NCBI RefSeq assembly: GCF_003731635.1
Contig: NZ_RCUA01000005.1
Location: 42,762 to 106,761, forward strand
DNA length: 64,000 bases
Reading direction: 5' to 3'
Source of the DNA: Marisediminitalea oceani
Lineage (GTDB): Bacteria; Pseudomonadota; Gammaproteobacteria; Enterobacterales; Alteromonadaceae
The notes under the pieces are model-generated. The model worked only from the letters and a program-made list of their open reading frames with translations. It was not told where the DNA came from and searched no databases. Of this stretch, positions 1-9,003 are shown piece by piece. The translations under genes and the position numbers were made by a program. How positions within the stretch are numbered: position 1 is the first letter of the stretch; every line of letters begins with the position of its first letter.

Positions 1-747
1 GTTTGTTTCATTTTTATTAACACATTTCTCTACTGATTCGCTCAGTTTGATTATTATTGTATTAGGCAACAAATGCTTCCGTTATCGATATGTTAAATCA
101 CCGTTGCAAAATGTTTTGTTAATATACCTGCTTTTTAAATTCTTAAAAGGCTTTTCCGGTATTTTGCTGTTGCTTTGCACTAATTGATAATAAGTGAGAC
201 ACAAAATCCAGCATTACACAAATAATCGCCATGGCTAAACCATATAAAATAAAGTTAAATTGCTGAAATAAAATAAAAAAATATATTTCTGGCTTACTTT
301 AACAGCTTCTGTATCCGCATTTAACAGTAAAACACCCGTTTAATATACAGCAAATTAATGCTGATTATTCATATGGTTTGTTTATAAAATCGATTAGAAT
401 GAGATTGTTTCATGAGTTTTTTGCTGCCTTAATGTAAGGCAAAGATCGCACCAAACAGAGTAAAAGTGTTAAAATCTTATCAATTAGTTAAGTCGCTTTA
501 CAAAAAGCTTGCATTGTTACGAAAATGTAACTATACATATGGGGCGTTACAAACGGTTAACCTGATTTCCCGTTGTAACGGTTCAATACGGATTGAGAGA
601 ACTGTATTGAATTTAGCACTGCGTCAAGGCAACAGCAGGTCAGCCTGCACTTAATTATCGGTTAATCGGTTGGGTATCAGATGACAGATGGTTAAGGCCA
701 ACGGCGCATATAAATAAAAAAGTGTTAATCTCATTGGAAACCAAATT
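1..747. other. AT-rich intergenic leader upstream of TonB receptor
   Basis: No convincing gene is seen here. The stretch is AT-rich with many stops in all frames. The part nearest the receptor (about 510-580) carries four GTTAC/GTAAC half-sites, two of them arranged as an imperfect inverted repeat (545-556 and 570-580). It most likely holds the promoter and operators of the receptor operon. A 62-codon open frame at 466-654 is judged spurious because it has no ribosome site or recognisable features. Confidence 0.6.
516..580. promoter_or_regulatory. Cluster of GTTAC/GTAAC inverted half-sites
   Basis: GTTAC (516-520) faces GTAAC (527-531) with six bases between. About 14 bases on, CGTTACAAACGG (545-556) faces CCGTTGTAACG (570-580), complementary except for one extra base. 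Four half-sites of the same word about 170-230 bp upstream of a regulated receptor gene suggest a multi-site operator. The regulator is not encoded nearby and is not identified. Confidence 0.4.
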
Positions 748-3700
748 ATGTTTTATAAAAGCAAGCTAGCAACTGCTGTATCCGGGGCACTATATGTGAT
801 GGTCGCCACAGGCGTTCAGGCACAACAAGCGGAAACAGTTGAAAAGATCGAAGTACGCGGCGTTCGTGGCAGTCTGTCACAATCAATGAACGTAAAGCGT
901 CAGTCTACTGGTGTTGTTGACGCCATCTCTGCTGAAGACATGGGTAAATTCCCGGATACTAACCTGGCTGAATCGCTACAGCGTATCACTGGTGTATCCA
1001 TCAACCGTGTAAACGGTGAAGGTTCTGAAGTAACCGTTCGTGGTTTTGGTGGTAACTTCAACCTGATTACTCTGAACGGTCGTCAGATGCCAGCCGCTAA
1101 CGTTGCCTCAATTACAGGTAACCCGCTTGACCAGGGCGCTTCTGGTACAACTCGTTCATTCGACTTCTCTAACCTGGCATCTGAAGGTGTTAGCGGCATT
1201 GAAGTTTATAAAACAGGTCGCGCAGCGGTACCTTCAGGTGGTATCGGTGCAACAATCAATATCAATACTTTAAAGCCACTGGCACAGGGTGATAACCGCG
1301 CTTCTGTTGGTGTTAAAGCCGTTAAAGACGAAAGTGGTGACGGCGTAACACCTGAAATGAGTGGTGTGGCTAACTGGGTTAACGAAGACGCTAACTTTGG
1401 TGTGTCAGTATTCGGTTCTTACCAGGAGCGTGACTCTGGTAGCCGTCACATGAGTGTTGAAAACTATCAGTTATATAACTGGGATGTTAACTCACCAGGT
1501 ACTTTTGGTCTGGTTCAGGGGGCTAACGTTACCAATGCTCCTACACAGGGCCAACTGGTTGCAATGCCTTCTAACCTGGGTTTAGGTGTTAACCACGACA
1601 ACCGTGAACGTATCAACGGTATGCTGACTGTTCAGTACGCACCAAGCGATGATATGACTATCACTGCAGATGCGACTTACGCGAGCAACGAAATTCAGTC
1701 AACTTCAGTTGTTGACGGTATCTGGTTCGCACGTCAGTTTACCGATATGGAATTTGACGGTAACCCTGTTGTTGCTACCCCAATCCGCTTTACTGAAGAC
1801 ATCGATGGCGGTAAAGACTTCTTCTTCCAGAACCTGGTAATGGGTGCGAAGGATGAGTTGTCATCATTCGGCTTCAACGTTGACTGGTGGGCAAACGATT
1901 CACTGAACATGCGTTTTGATGCGTCAGTTGCCGAAGCTAAGAGTGGCGGTGCTGGTCCATACGGTAAAAACGTAATTCGTTTCAACGTAGCGGGCGCGAC
2001 GGCTGGCTGGCAAACAGTTGACTTCGGTCAGCGCATGCCTCAGGCGAGCATCGTGGTTGACGATTCTCAGAAAGGTAACGACAACGGTATCTTCGATCTG
2101 CCGGACGTTGGTCCTCAGGTTACCCGTGCGATTTCTTCTGACCAAACTTCTGACGTTGCTCAGTTCCGTTTAGACGGTACCTGGGATCAGGGTTCAGATA
2201 TCAAACTTGATTTCGGTGTGGGCTACATGAGCACTGAAATGAACCAGGTTCGTTACGAAACTGAAGCACAGCTGGGTGGCTGGGGTGTATCTGATGTAGG
2301 TAATATCCCTGAAGGTCTGCTGGAAATCGGTTGTACTGCCTGTGCGTTTGAAGATCATGACATGAGCGGTGTTGCCGGTGCTGATGGTATGGCTGTTCCA
2401 GCTGGCGCGACTACTATCCCTCTGGGTAGCGTATCGTTCGTTGGTAACGCAGTACACCTGTTAGAAGCTGTTGCTCCTGCATACGGTTTCACTCCAGGCG
2501 ACCTGCCAGCTGTAGCGTCTGACAACAATACTGTTAAAGAAGACATCATGTCACTTTACGGTATGGCAACAATGGACGGCGAAATCGGTGGCTTCGAAGC
2601 TAACCTGGTAGTCGGTCTGCGTTACGAGAAGACAGACGTTGAGTCTATCTCTCTGCAATCAGTACCTGAGCAAATCATCTGGTTATCAGATAACGATTTC
2701 CGTATCCAGCTGGGTAGCGGTACCGATGCACTGTCAGAGAAGCACTCTTATGAGGCACTGCTGCCGAACATCGATTTGTCAGTTAACCTGACCGATGATT
2801 TGAAAGCCCGTTTCTCTTACAGCATGACCCTGGCTCGTCCTGCTTACAACCAGATGTACACTGCGACCAGCATTGGCGCGCCTAGCCGCCCAACTTACCT
2901 GGGTGGTCAGGGTTCTGGTAGCCGCGGTAACGCAGCGCTGGATCCGCTGGAGTCAAACAACTTCGACCTGTCACTGGAATACTACTACGGTGAGTCGAGC
3001 ATGGTGTCTGTGGGTTACTACCGCAAAGACGTAGATAACTTCGTAGGTACTCAGCAGGTATCACAAAACCTGTTTGGCTTACTTGACCCAACTTCAGGTC
3101 AGGCTGGTACCGTTTCTGGTGATGCGATTGCAGAACTTGAAGCGCGTGGTATCGAAGTTACCGAGCGTAACTACTTCACCATGACAGCACTGCTGTCTAA
3201 CCCGGATGCATTCCCGGGTGGTGCAGATGACTTCGAGGAAGGTCAGGCGTTCGCAGATGACGTATTTGCAAACTACAGTGTTGGTCCGGTAGCGGGCGAT
3301 CCAAACATGCTGTTTGAGGTAACTCAGCCAGTGAACAACCAAAGCGCTCGTATCTCTGGTTACGAGTTAGCATGGCAGCACTTCTTCGGTGAGTCAGGCT
3401 TTGGTTATCAGGCTAACTTCACCATCGTAGACGGTGATATCGGTTACGACGTAGGCGCCGATCCGGCAGTTGACCAGTTCGCTCTGGAAGGCCTGTCTGA
3501 CAGTGCTAACATCGTTCTGATCTACGAGAAAGACGGCTTGTCAGCACGTGTTGCTTACAACTGGCGTGACTCGTTCCTGAGCGAAGTTAACCGCGGCGTA
3601 TCTTCTGTTCGTAACCCGCTGTTTATCGACGAGTACGAGCAAGTGGATGTTAACGTTAGCTACGAGTTCAGCGAAGATCTGACAGTAAGCATGGATATCA

Positions 3701-3810
3701 TCAACCTGACTGAAGAAGGCCAGCGCCAGTATGGACGCAGCTATAACAACACCTTCTTTATCCAGGAACTGGACAGACGCTACGTTCTGAACGCGCGTTA
3801 CACGTTCTAA
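748..3810 (+). CDS. TonB-dependent receptor, TonB-Xanth-Caul type
   Basis: Outer-membrane active transporter of 1020 residues. A signal peptide covers residues 1-26, with probable cleavage after VQA, followed by a TonB-box-like EKIEVRG. The plug domain runs from about 45 to 175 and includes GKFPDTNLAESLQRITGVSI, a hallmark of the TonB-Xanth-Caul subfamily. The rest is a beta-barrel ending in aromatic F (NARYTF), the usual outer-membrane assembly signal. Members of this subfamily are often tied to carbohydrate or other organic substrate uptake rather than siderophores, but the ligand cannot be read here. The gene heads a five-gene run (SapC, cupin, two halogenase-like proteins), with a hairpin in the gap after it. 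Codon use is strongly biased (many GGT, CGT, AAC), suggesting high expression. Confidence 0.95.
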   Translation: MFYKSKLATAVSGALYVMVATGVQAQQAETVEKIEVRGVRGSLSQSMNVKRQSTGVVDAISAEDMGKFPDTNLAESLQRITGVSINRVNGEGSEVTVRGFGGNFNLITLNGRQMPAANVASITGNPLDQGASGTTRSFDFSNLASEGVSGIEVYKTGRAAVPSGGIGATININTLKPLAQGDNRASVGVKAVKDESGDGVTPEMSGVANWVNEDANFGVSVFGSYQERDSGSRHMSVENYQLYNWDVNSPGTFGLVQGANVTNAPTQGQLVAMPSNLGLGVNHDNRERINGMLTVQYAPSDDMTITADATYASNEIQSTSVVDGIWFARQFTDMEFDGNPVVATPIRFTEDIDGGKDFFFQNLVMGAKDELSSFGFNVDWWANDSLNMRFDASVAEAKSGGAGPYGKNVIRFNVAGATAGWQTVDFGQRMPQASIVVDDSQKGNDNGIFDLPDVGPQVTRAISSDQTSDVAQFRLDGTWDQGSDIKLDFGVGYMSTEMNQVRYETEAQLGGWGVSDVGNIPEGLLEIGCTACAFEDHDMSGVAGADGMAVPAGATTIPLGSVSFVGNAVHLLEAVAPAYGFTPGDLPAVASDNNTVKEDIMSLYGMATMDGEIGGFEANLVVGLRYEKTDVESISLQSVPEQIIWLSDNDFRIQLGSGTDALSEKHSYEALLPNIDLSVNLTDDLKARFSYSMTLARPAYNQMYTATSIGAPSRPTYLGGQGSGSRGNAALDPLESNNFDLSLEYYYGESSMVSVGYYRKDVDNFVGTQQVSQNLFGLLDPTSGQAGTVSGDAIAELEARGIEVTERNYFTMTALLSNPDAFPGGADDFEEGQAFADDVFANYSVGPVAGDPNMLFEVTQPVNNQSARISGYELAWQHFFGESGFGYQANFTIVDGDIGYDVGADPAVDQFALEGLSDSANIVLIYEKDGLSARVAYNWRDSFLSEVNRGVSSVRNPLFIDEYEQVDVNVSYEFSEDLTVSMDIINLTEEGQRQYGRSYNNTFFIQELDRRYVLNARYTF

Positions 3811-3822
3811 GTGATGTAAAAA

Positions 3823-3850
3823 CCTGACCGGCGCACCCGTGCCGGTCAGG
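3823..3850 (+). terminator. Intercistronic hairpin after receptor gene
   Basis: CCTGACCGGC (3823-3832) and GCCGGTCAGG (3841-3850) form a perfect 10-bp stem with an 8-base loop, starting 13 bases after the receptor stop codon. It is followed by CATTTCC rather than a T-run. It is therefore more likely a partial terminator or a 3' stabiliser, giving high receptor and lower downstream expression, than a full terminator. Confidence 0.55.
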
Positions 3851-3949
3851 CATTTCCCTGTTGTATTCAAGTCAGCATTTGCCTGTCATCACAGCTAAGG
3901 GTAGGATGCAGACTAACCGTTTCTTCTTAGCTATTTAGCGAATTTTCCT

Positions 3950-4675
3950 ATGTCTAACATTGCCGTTTTAAACAACGTTGATCACGCTGATATCAAGATC
4001 AGTGTTAGTGACACCAACAGCACCAGTGATAACGTCAACCGTTGCCAGATCTATGCATCTGAAATCACTGAGTTACAAAAAGAATTCCCCATCCTCATTT
4101 ATCGCGGCGAAGAGACTGAGTCCTTGCAGTTGCATGCTATTCTGGGGCTGGAAAAAAATGAAAACCTGTTTTTATCCGCGAGCGGATGGACAACCCGTTA
4201 TGTGCCGGCATTACTGGCTCGTGGTCCGTTTAGCATTGGCTACAGCAAAAACGACAATGGCGAACCCACGGATCCTAAAATCTGCCTCGATATGGACGAT
4301 GCCCGGGTAAACAGTAACGAAGGCGAAGCCGTGTTTATGCCAATGGGGGGCGAGTCCCAGTACCTGCAGTATGTCAAAAAGGCGCTGCAAACCATTGAAA
4401 CCGGCGCACAGTACAACCACACCTTATTTACCTTAATTAATGAGCTGGATTTATTGGAGCCGGTGTCAATTCAGATTAAATTAAGTAATGTTGAACAGGT
4501 TAATCTGAACAACTATTACACCATTAATCAGCAAAAGCTCAGCGCCCTTGAGGGGGATCAACTCGCTAAGCTCAATCAGTACGGTATCCTTAGCTCATTA
4601 TTTTTTATTCTGTCTTCAATGGGCAATTTTCAGCGTCTTATCGAGCTAAAGAACGCTAAGTCGGCAGTACTGTAA
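3950..4675 (+). CDS. SapC family protein
   Basis: A 241-residue soluble protein matching the SapC family (named from Campylobacter S-layer loci; biochemical role unknown). It has no signal peptide or membrane segment. A conserved-looking central part includes the KICLDMDD stretch at about residues 107-114. It lies 139 bp after the TonB receptor and 20 bp before the cupin gene, so it belongs to the same transcription unit. SapC genes recur beside TonB-Xanth-Caul receptors with cupin and halogenase-like genes, so a role in handling the imported ligand or receptor modification is a reasonable inference, but not shown. The ribosome site is weak. Confidence 0.8.
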   Translation: MSNIAVLNNVDHADIKISVSDTNSTSDNVNRCQIYASEITELQKEFPILIYRGEETESLQLHAILGLEKNENLFLSASGWTTRYVPALLARGPFSIGYSKNDNGEPTDPKICLDMDDARVNSNEGEAVFMPMGGESQYLQYVKKALQTIETGAQYNHTLFTLINELDLLEPVSIQIKLSNVEQVNLNNYYTINQQKLSALEGDQLAKLNQYGILSSLFFILSSMGNFQRLIELKNAKSAVL

Positions 4676-4695
4676 TTATTTAAGGACGCATTACC

Positions 4696-5721
4696 ATGAC
4701 GGCCAATCAGGTACTTGTGTTAGAGGGCATTTCACCCGACAACATTCCTTTTGACGATCTTTTTGCGTTAAATAAACCGGTGATACTTAAAGGGCTGGTG
4801 AACAACTGGCCGCTGGTACAAGCTGGCAAACAGTCTGTTGAACAGGTCATGGCGCAGCTTACTGAAAACGATACCGGTCGGCCGTTGCTGGCCTATCGAG
4901 CGCCAGCACACATTAAATCGCGTTTTGGTTACAACGACACCTGCACGGGCTTTAACTATAGCAGCGAAAAAACGCGTCTCTCTGACGTGCTGGCACAAAT
5001 CAAAGCCGGTTTCAGTGACGATGAACACGAATACCTGTATATCAACTCCTTGCGATTTGATCAGGGCCTGCCTGAATTAAGTAAAGCCAATACGCTCAAT
5101 TTTTCGCATCCGGAATTCATCAATAACCAGCCGGTACCTAAAATCTGGATCGGTACGGAATCGGTGGCGGCGGCGCATTTTGATCAACCCAAAAATGTTG
5201 CCTGTTGTGTATTAGGTAAACGCCGCTTTACGCTGTTTTCGCCAGAGCAGGTAGACAATTTATACCCCGGTCCGCTGTCGCCAACGCCTGGCGGGCAGGT
5301 GGTTACCACCGCTAATCTTGATGAGCCCGACTTTGAAAAATTCCCACGCCTGAAAACCGCGCTGGAAAATGCCTGGATCGCTGATCTGGAACCCGGTGAC
5401 GGACTGTATTACCCCAGTATGTGGTGGCATGAGGTCAGGGCGTTTGACCGCTTTAACGTTATGGTTAATTTCTGGTGGATGACAGCCAAACCTTATCTGG
5501 GCAACCCCATGGACCTGCTCATGCATGGCATGCTCACCCTGCGCGATAAACCGGCCGAGGAAAAAGCCGCCTGGCGTGCATTGTTTGACTATTATGTGTT
5601 TGGAGAGGGCGAAAAAGTCATCGAGCATTTGCCGGTAGAATGTCATGGTCCGCTGGCACAGATGGATGAATTATCGGCGCGCCGTTTACGCGCAATGTTA
5701 CTGAATAACCTTAATCGATAA
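4696..5721 (+). CDS. Cupin-like JmjC-type dioxygenase (Cupin_8)
   Basis: A 341-residue protein of the cupin_8/JmjC type, the class of Fe(II)/2-oxoglutarate oxygenases. Likely metal ligands are the HxD pair in AAHFDQPKN (H161, D163) and the distal His in MWWHEVRAF (H245). A GKRRF segment between them resembles the usual lysine/arginine cosubstrate-binding stretch. It starts 20 bp after sapC and ends 14 bp before the first halogenase gene, in the same operon. Hydroxylation of a protein or small-molecule substrate is the family expectation; the substrate is unknown. It resembles the cupin proteins described as partners of TonB-Xanth-Caul receptors. Confidence 0.82.
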   Translation: MTANQVLVLEGISPDNIPFDDLFALNKPVILKGLVNNWPLVQAGKQSVEQVMAQLTENDTGRPLLAYRAPAHIKSRFGYNDTCTGFNYSSEKTRLSDVLAQIKAGFSDDEHEYLYINSLRFDQGLPELSKANTLNFSHPEFINNQPVPKIWIGTESVAAAHFDQPKNVACCVLGKRRFTLFSPEQVDNLYPGPLSPTPGGQVVTTANLDEPDFEKFPRLKTALENAWIADLEPGDGLYYPSMWWHEVRAFDRFNVMVNFWWMTAKPYLGNPMDLLMHGMLTLRDKPAEEKAAWRALFDYYVFGEGEKVIEHLPVECHGPLAQMDELSARRLRAMLLNNLNR

Positions 5722-5735
5722 ATAGGCTTAAATTA

Positions 5736-7232
5736 ATGGCGCAAAAGAAAACCCGTGTTGTTGTAGCCGGCGGCGGCACTGCCGGATGGTTAACCGCGTT
5801 TAGTTTAGTGACCCGTTTAGGTAACGTGCTGGATATCACGTTAGTTGAGTCTGATCAGATTGGCACCGTGGGAGTAGGGGAAGCAACCATTCCTACCATG
5901 TGCAATTTTCATCAGCTGATGGGCATCAACGAACAAGAGTTTATGGCTGCGACAAACGCCACCTTTAAGCTGGGGATTCAGTTTGATAACTGGGCAAACG
6001 ACGGTGACAGTTATATTCACTCTTTCGGCGAAATAGGTCAGCGTTCATGGATGGCCGAATTTCATGAATTCTGGATGGAAGCCGTGGCTAATGGTCAGCA
6101 GGATAGTCTGGAAGACTATTGCCTGGAATTAAAAGCTGCCAAAGCCAATAAGTTTGCCACTAAGATTGGTAATCGGCCGCTTAACTTTGCCTACCACCTC
6201 GACGCTACGGCTTATGCTGCTTACCTTAGAAAGAAATCAGAAGCTGCCGGTGTTACCCGTTGTGAGGGTAAAATTCAGTCGGTAGATACCGATCCTCAAA
6301 GTGGTAACCTAACCCGCCTGACGCTGGATACGGGTATTGCGATCGAAGGGGATGTGTTTATTGATTGCACCGGTTTTAGGGGGCTATTAATAGGCGAACA
6401 TCTTGGTGTCGGATATGAAGACTGGAGCCACTGGCTGGCTGCCGATCGGGCGATTGCCATTCAAACCCAGTCTACCGAAGCGCCCAAACCATACACTATC
6501 GCCACGGCCCATAAAGCCGGTTGGCAGTGGCGTATTCCGCTACAGTCGCGGGTCGGTAATGGTATTGTTTACAGCAGTCGCTATTTAAGTGACGAGGATG
6601 CACTGGCAACCCTTAAGCAAAACCTCGACGGTGAAATGCTAACCGAACCCCGTTACCTTAAATTTAAGACCGGCCGACGGGAGAAAGCCTGGCATAAGAA
6701 CTGTATCGCGGTTGGATTGGCCAGTGGCTTTTTAGAGCCGCTGGAATCTACCAGTATTCACCTGGTTACCACCGCGCTTATCCGCCTGATGAAGCTATTT
6801 CCGTTTAGCAATGACCACGAACTGCTGGCTGAGCAATATAATCGAGAAACGCAAAAAGAGATGGAGACCATCCGCGATTTTATTATTTTGCACTACAACC
6901 TGACGAAACGTACCGACAGTGATTTCTGGGATCATTACCGCACTATGGATATTCCGGAACCCTTAGCCCACCGAATGGCTATCTTTGCGCAAAACGGCTA
7001 CGTGTGGCCCGACGATGTGGCGCTGTTCAGAGTCGATTCCTGGGTGCAGGTAATGATGGGCCAGGGCCTGATGCCAGCGCAGCATCACGGGGCCAGTCGA
7101 ATGCTTCCCACCGACGGTTTAAAACAGCAACTCAGTGCTTTCAAGCAATCGGTTAATAATGCGCTGGGCCAGTTACCCGCTCATGCCGACTTTATTGCCC
7201 GGTATTGTCCGGCCGGCAAGCAGGTTAAGTAA
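5736..7232 (+). CDS. Tryptophan halogenase family flavoprotein (first copy)
   Basis: A 498-residue FAD-dependent protein of the tryptophan 7-halogenase family. The N-terminal dinucleotide fold has GGGTAGW (residues 12-18). The halogenase lysine is K78 in ATFKLG. WQWRIP (263-268) matches the WxWxIP motif that separates halogenases from monooxygenases. E337 and S338 in EPLESTS match the PrnA catalytic Glu and adjacent Ser. All key residues are present, so halogenation chemistry is possible, although a flavin reductase is not encoded nearby. It is tightly spaced with the cupin gene and with the second copy. Many such genes beside TonB receptors have no proven halogenase activity, so the reaction and substrate remain open. 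Confidence 0.88.
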   Translation: MAQKKTRVVVAGGGTAGWLTAFSLVTRLGNVLDITLVESDQIGTVGVGEATIPTMCNFHQLMGINEQEFMAATNATFKLGIQFDNWANDGDSYIHSFGEIGQRSWMAEFHEFWMEAVANGQQDSLEDYCLELKAAKANKFATKIGNRPLNFAYHLDATAYAAYLRKKSEAAGVTRCEGKIQSVDTDPQSGNLTRLTLDTGIAIEGDVFIDCTGFRGLLIGEHLGVGYEDWSHWLAADRAIAIQTQSTEAPKPYTIATAHKAGWQWRIPLQSRVGNGIVYSSRYLSDEDALATLKQNLDGEMLTEPRYLKFKTGRREKAWHKNCIAVGLASGFLEPLESTSIHLVTTALIRLMKLFPFSNDHELLAEQYNRETQKEMETIRDFIILHYNLTKRTDSDFWDHYRTMDIPEPLAHRMAIFAQNGYVWPDDVALFRVDSWVQVMMGQGLMPAQHHGASRMLPTDGLKQQLSAFKQSVNNALGQLPAHADFIARYCPAGKQVK

Positions 7233-7241
7233 GGGCCAGGC

Positions 7242-8792
7242 ATGCAAAAGAATATCACCCGGGTTGTGGTTGTAGGCGGTGGTACCGCCGGTTGGCTTAC
7301 CGCTGGCATTATTGCGGCCAAGAACCCTCTGGTTGGCGAGAACAGTCACACTGAAGTCATTCTGGTGGAATCGCCTGACGTTAAAAACCTTGGCGTGGGT
7401 GAGGGAACCTGGCCTACTATGCGCGACACGCTGCGGTTGCTGGGCATTGCCGAAAAGCAGTTCCTCAGTGAATGTGAGGCTAGTTTTAAGCAGGCTTCAA
7501 AGTTTGTTGGCTGGCAGCAGGGCGGTGAGGATAAGTATTACCATCCCTTTACGGCACCTGCGGGGTTTGGTGCGGTTAATCTGGTTGAGGCCTGGCACGA
7601 TGAAGGCTGCCCGGGCGACTTTGAATCCTGGGTCTGTGCTCAGGGCATGGCCTGTGAGCGCTATCAGGCGCCGAAAATGCCCCAATTACCCGAATACGCT
7701 TACAATTTTAATTACGGCTACCATTTAAGCGCCGATAAATTTGTCGCGCTCCTTCATCGTCATTGCACTGAGCAACTCGGCGTACAGTATAAAAGCGCCC
7801 ATGTTGCCGGGATCCAGAGTCATCCCGATGGCGCAATAGCGGCTATCGAACTGGCAGAAGGCGAGCCGTTGGCCGGTGACTTATTTATTGATTGCAGTGG
7901 ATTTAGTGCGCGCTTAATCGGCCAGCATTACAACGTTCCCTTTGTTTCTAAACGGCACATTTTATTTAACGACACGGCAGTGGCAGCCCAGGTGAACCAT
8001 GCCAGTGACCAAACGCCAATAGCCTCGTGTACGGTTGCTACGGCAAGACCTCACGGGTGGGTGTGGGATATCGCGTTACAGTCGCGCCGCGGTATCGGCC
8101 ATGTTTTTGCCAGCGAGCTAACTACCGAGACTCAGGCTGAGGACGCATTAAGAGCTTATATCAGCAGTGATGAGTCTTTGAGCCAGAAAGCGATTATGCC
8201 GCGAACCATCCGCTTTGATCCCGGCCACCGGGCGCGATTCTGGGAACATAACTGCGTTGCAATCGGGGTATCCGCTGGTTTTGTTGAACCGCTGGAAGCC
8301 ACGGCACTGGTACTGATTGAAAAGTCGGCGGAGTGGATAGCCGACCAACTGCCGCGCAGCCGGGCTGCCATGGCAGTGCTACGTAAACGCTACAATGAAA
8401 TGACGGACGCACGGTGGGGCGAGATCATTGACTTCATCAAACTGCATTATGTATTAAGTGAGCGCCGCGACAGCCCCTATTGGCAGGCCCATGCCGATCC
8501 TGCTTCCTGGACAGACAGCCTCCGGGATGCTTTGCAGTTATGGCAAAGTCAGCCGCCTGGCTTGTTAGAAACCAATCTGCGCCAGGAGCTTTTCTCCTCT
8601 GCCAGTAAACAATACGTATTGTATGGCATGGGGTTTCGCTCCCATGACTGGCAGCCGGGTGGCATTACCAGTCTGCGCAAACCACTAATTGAAAGGGTGC
8701 GCCGGGAGTTTTTGCACAATGGCGATAAGCTGTTGGCGCAGTTGCCAACCAACCGGGAATATTTTAACCGGCTTAAGGCGGCTAGCGCTTAG
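7242..8792 (+). CDS. Tryptophan halogenase family flavoprotein (second, divergent copy)
   Basis: A 516-residue paralogue of the preceding gene, starting 9 bp after it. It keeps the FAD motif GGGTAGW (12-18), GVGEGTWPT and the lysine K83 in ASFKQA. Two hallmark sites have changed: WVWDIA (273-278) in place of WxWxIP, and EPLEATA (E352, A353) in place of Glu-Ser. This suggests altered chemistry, a non-catalytic partner role, or a different substrate. Sequence similarity to copy one is clear only in the motifs, so the duplication is old. Its 3' end overlaps the convergent Pmp3-like gene by 11 bp. Confidence 0.85.
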   Translation: MQKNITRVVVVGGGTAGWLTAGIIAAKNPLVGENSHTEVILVESPDVKNLGVGEGTWPTMRDTLRLLGIAEKQFLSECEASFKQASKFVGWQQGGEDKYYHPFTAPAGFGAVNLVEAWHDEGCPGDFESWVCAQGMACERYQAPKMPQLPEYAYNFNYGYHLSADKFVALLHRHCTEQLGVQYKSAHVAGIQSHPDGAIAAIELAEGEPLAGDLFIDCSGFSARLIGQHYNVPFVSKRHILFNDTAVAAQVNHASDQTPIASCTVATARPHGWVWDIALQSRRGIGHVFASELTTETQAEDALRAYISSDESLSQKAIMPRTIRFDPGHRARFWEHNCVAIGVSAGFVEPLEATALVLIEKSAEWIADQLPRSRAAMAVLRKRYNEMTDARWGEIIDFIKLHYVLSERRDSPYWQAHADPASWTDSLRDALQLWQSQPPGLLETNLRQELFSSASKQYVLYGMGFRSHDWQPGGITSLRKPLIERVRREFLHNGDKLLAQLPTNREYFNRLKAASA

Positions 8793-8940
8793 CAATAATA
8801 TAAACCGCGTGCACAATGCCCGGGATATAGCCCAGCAGCGTCAGTAAAATATTGATCCAGAATTGCGCGCCAATACCGACTTGCAGAAACACGCCCAGCG
8901 GTGGCAGTAAAATTGACAATAAAATGCGTAGAATATCCAT
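8782..8940 (-). CDS. YqaE/Pmp3 family small membrane protein
   Basis: A 52-residue hydrophobic protein with two membrane spans separated by a short turn, of the Pmp3/YqaE (UPF0057) family; the LLPPLGVFLQVG and LLGYIPGIVHAVY segments are typical. Relatives respond to salt, cold or membrane stress and may stabilise membrane potential. The start at 8940 is chosen because AAGGTG lies six bases before it; an in-frame upstream ATG at 8970 would add ten residues not seen in the family. The chosen start codon lies in the 3' arm of a perfect 13-bp hairpin whose loop holds the ribosome site. It overlaps the convergent halogenase-like gene by 11 bp. Confidence 0.85.
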   Translation of the reverse strand: MDILRILLSILLPPLGVFLQVGIGAQFWINILLTLLGYIPGIVHAVYIIAKR

Positions 8941-8974
8941 GGTTTTCACCTTATTTGTGTAGAAAACCATGGAT
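8935..8974 (-). promoter_or_regulatory. Perfect hairpin enclosing the yqaE ribosome site and start
   Basis: On the minus strand the arms (8974-8962 and 8947-8935) are perfect 13-base complements separated by 14 bases. The loop contains most of the AAGGTG ribosome site, and the 3' arm contains the ATG. If transcribed, this structure would hide translation initiation of the Pmp3-like gene, as in RNA thermometers or other translational switches. Confidence 0.5.
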
Positions 8975-9003
8975 GTTGCAAGGGCCTTGCCAGTTAGTAG
9001 TAA

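Noticed and set aside
466..654. 62-codon open frame upstream of the TonB receptor
   Set aside because: No ribosome site, GTG start, lies across the inverted repeats, and no recognisable protein features.
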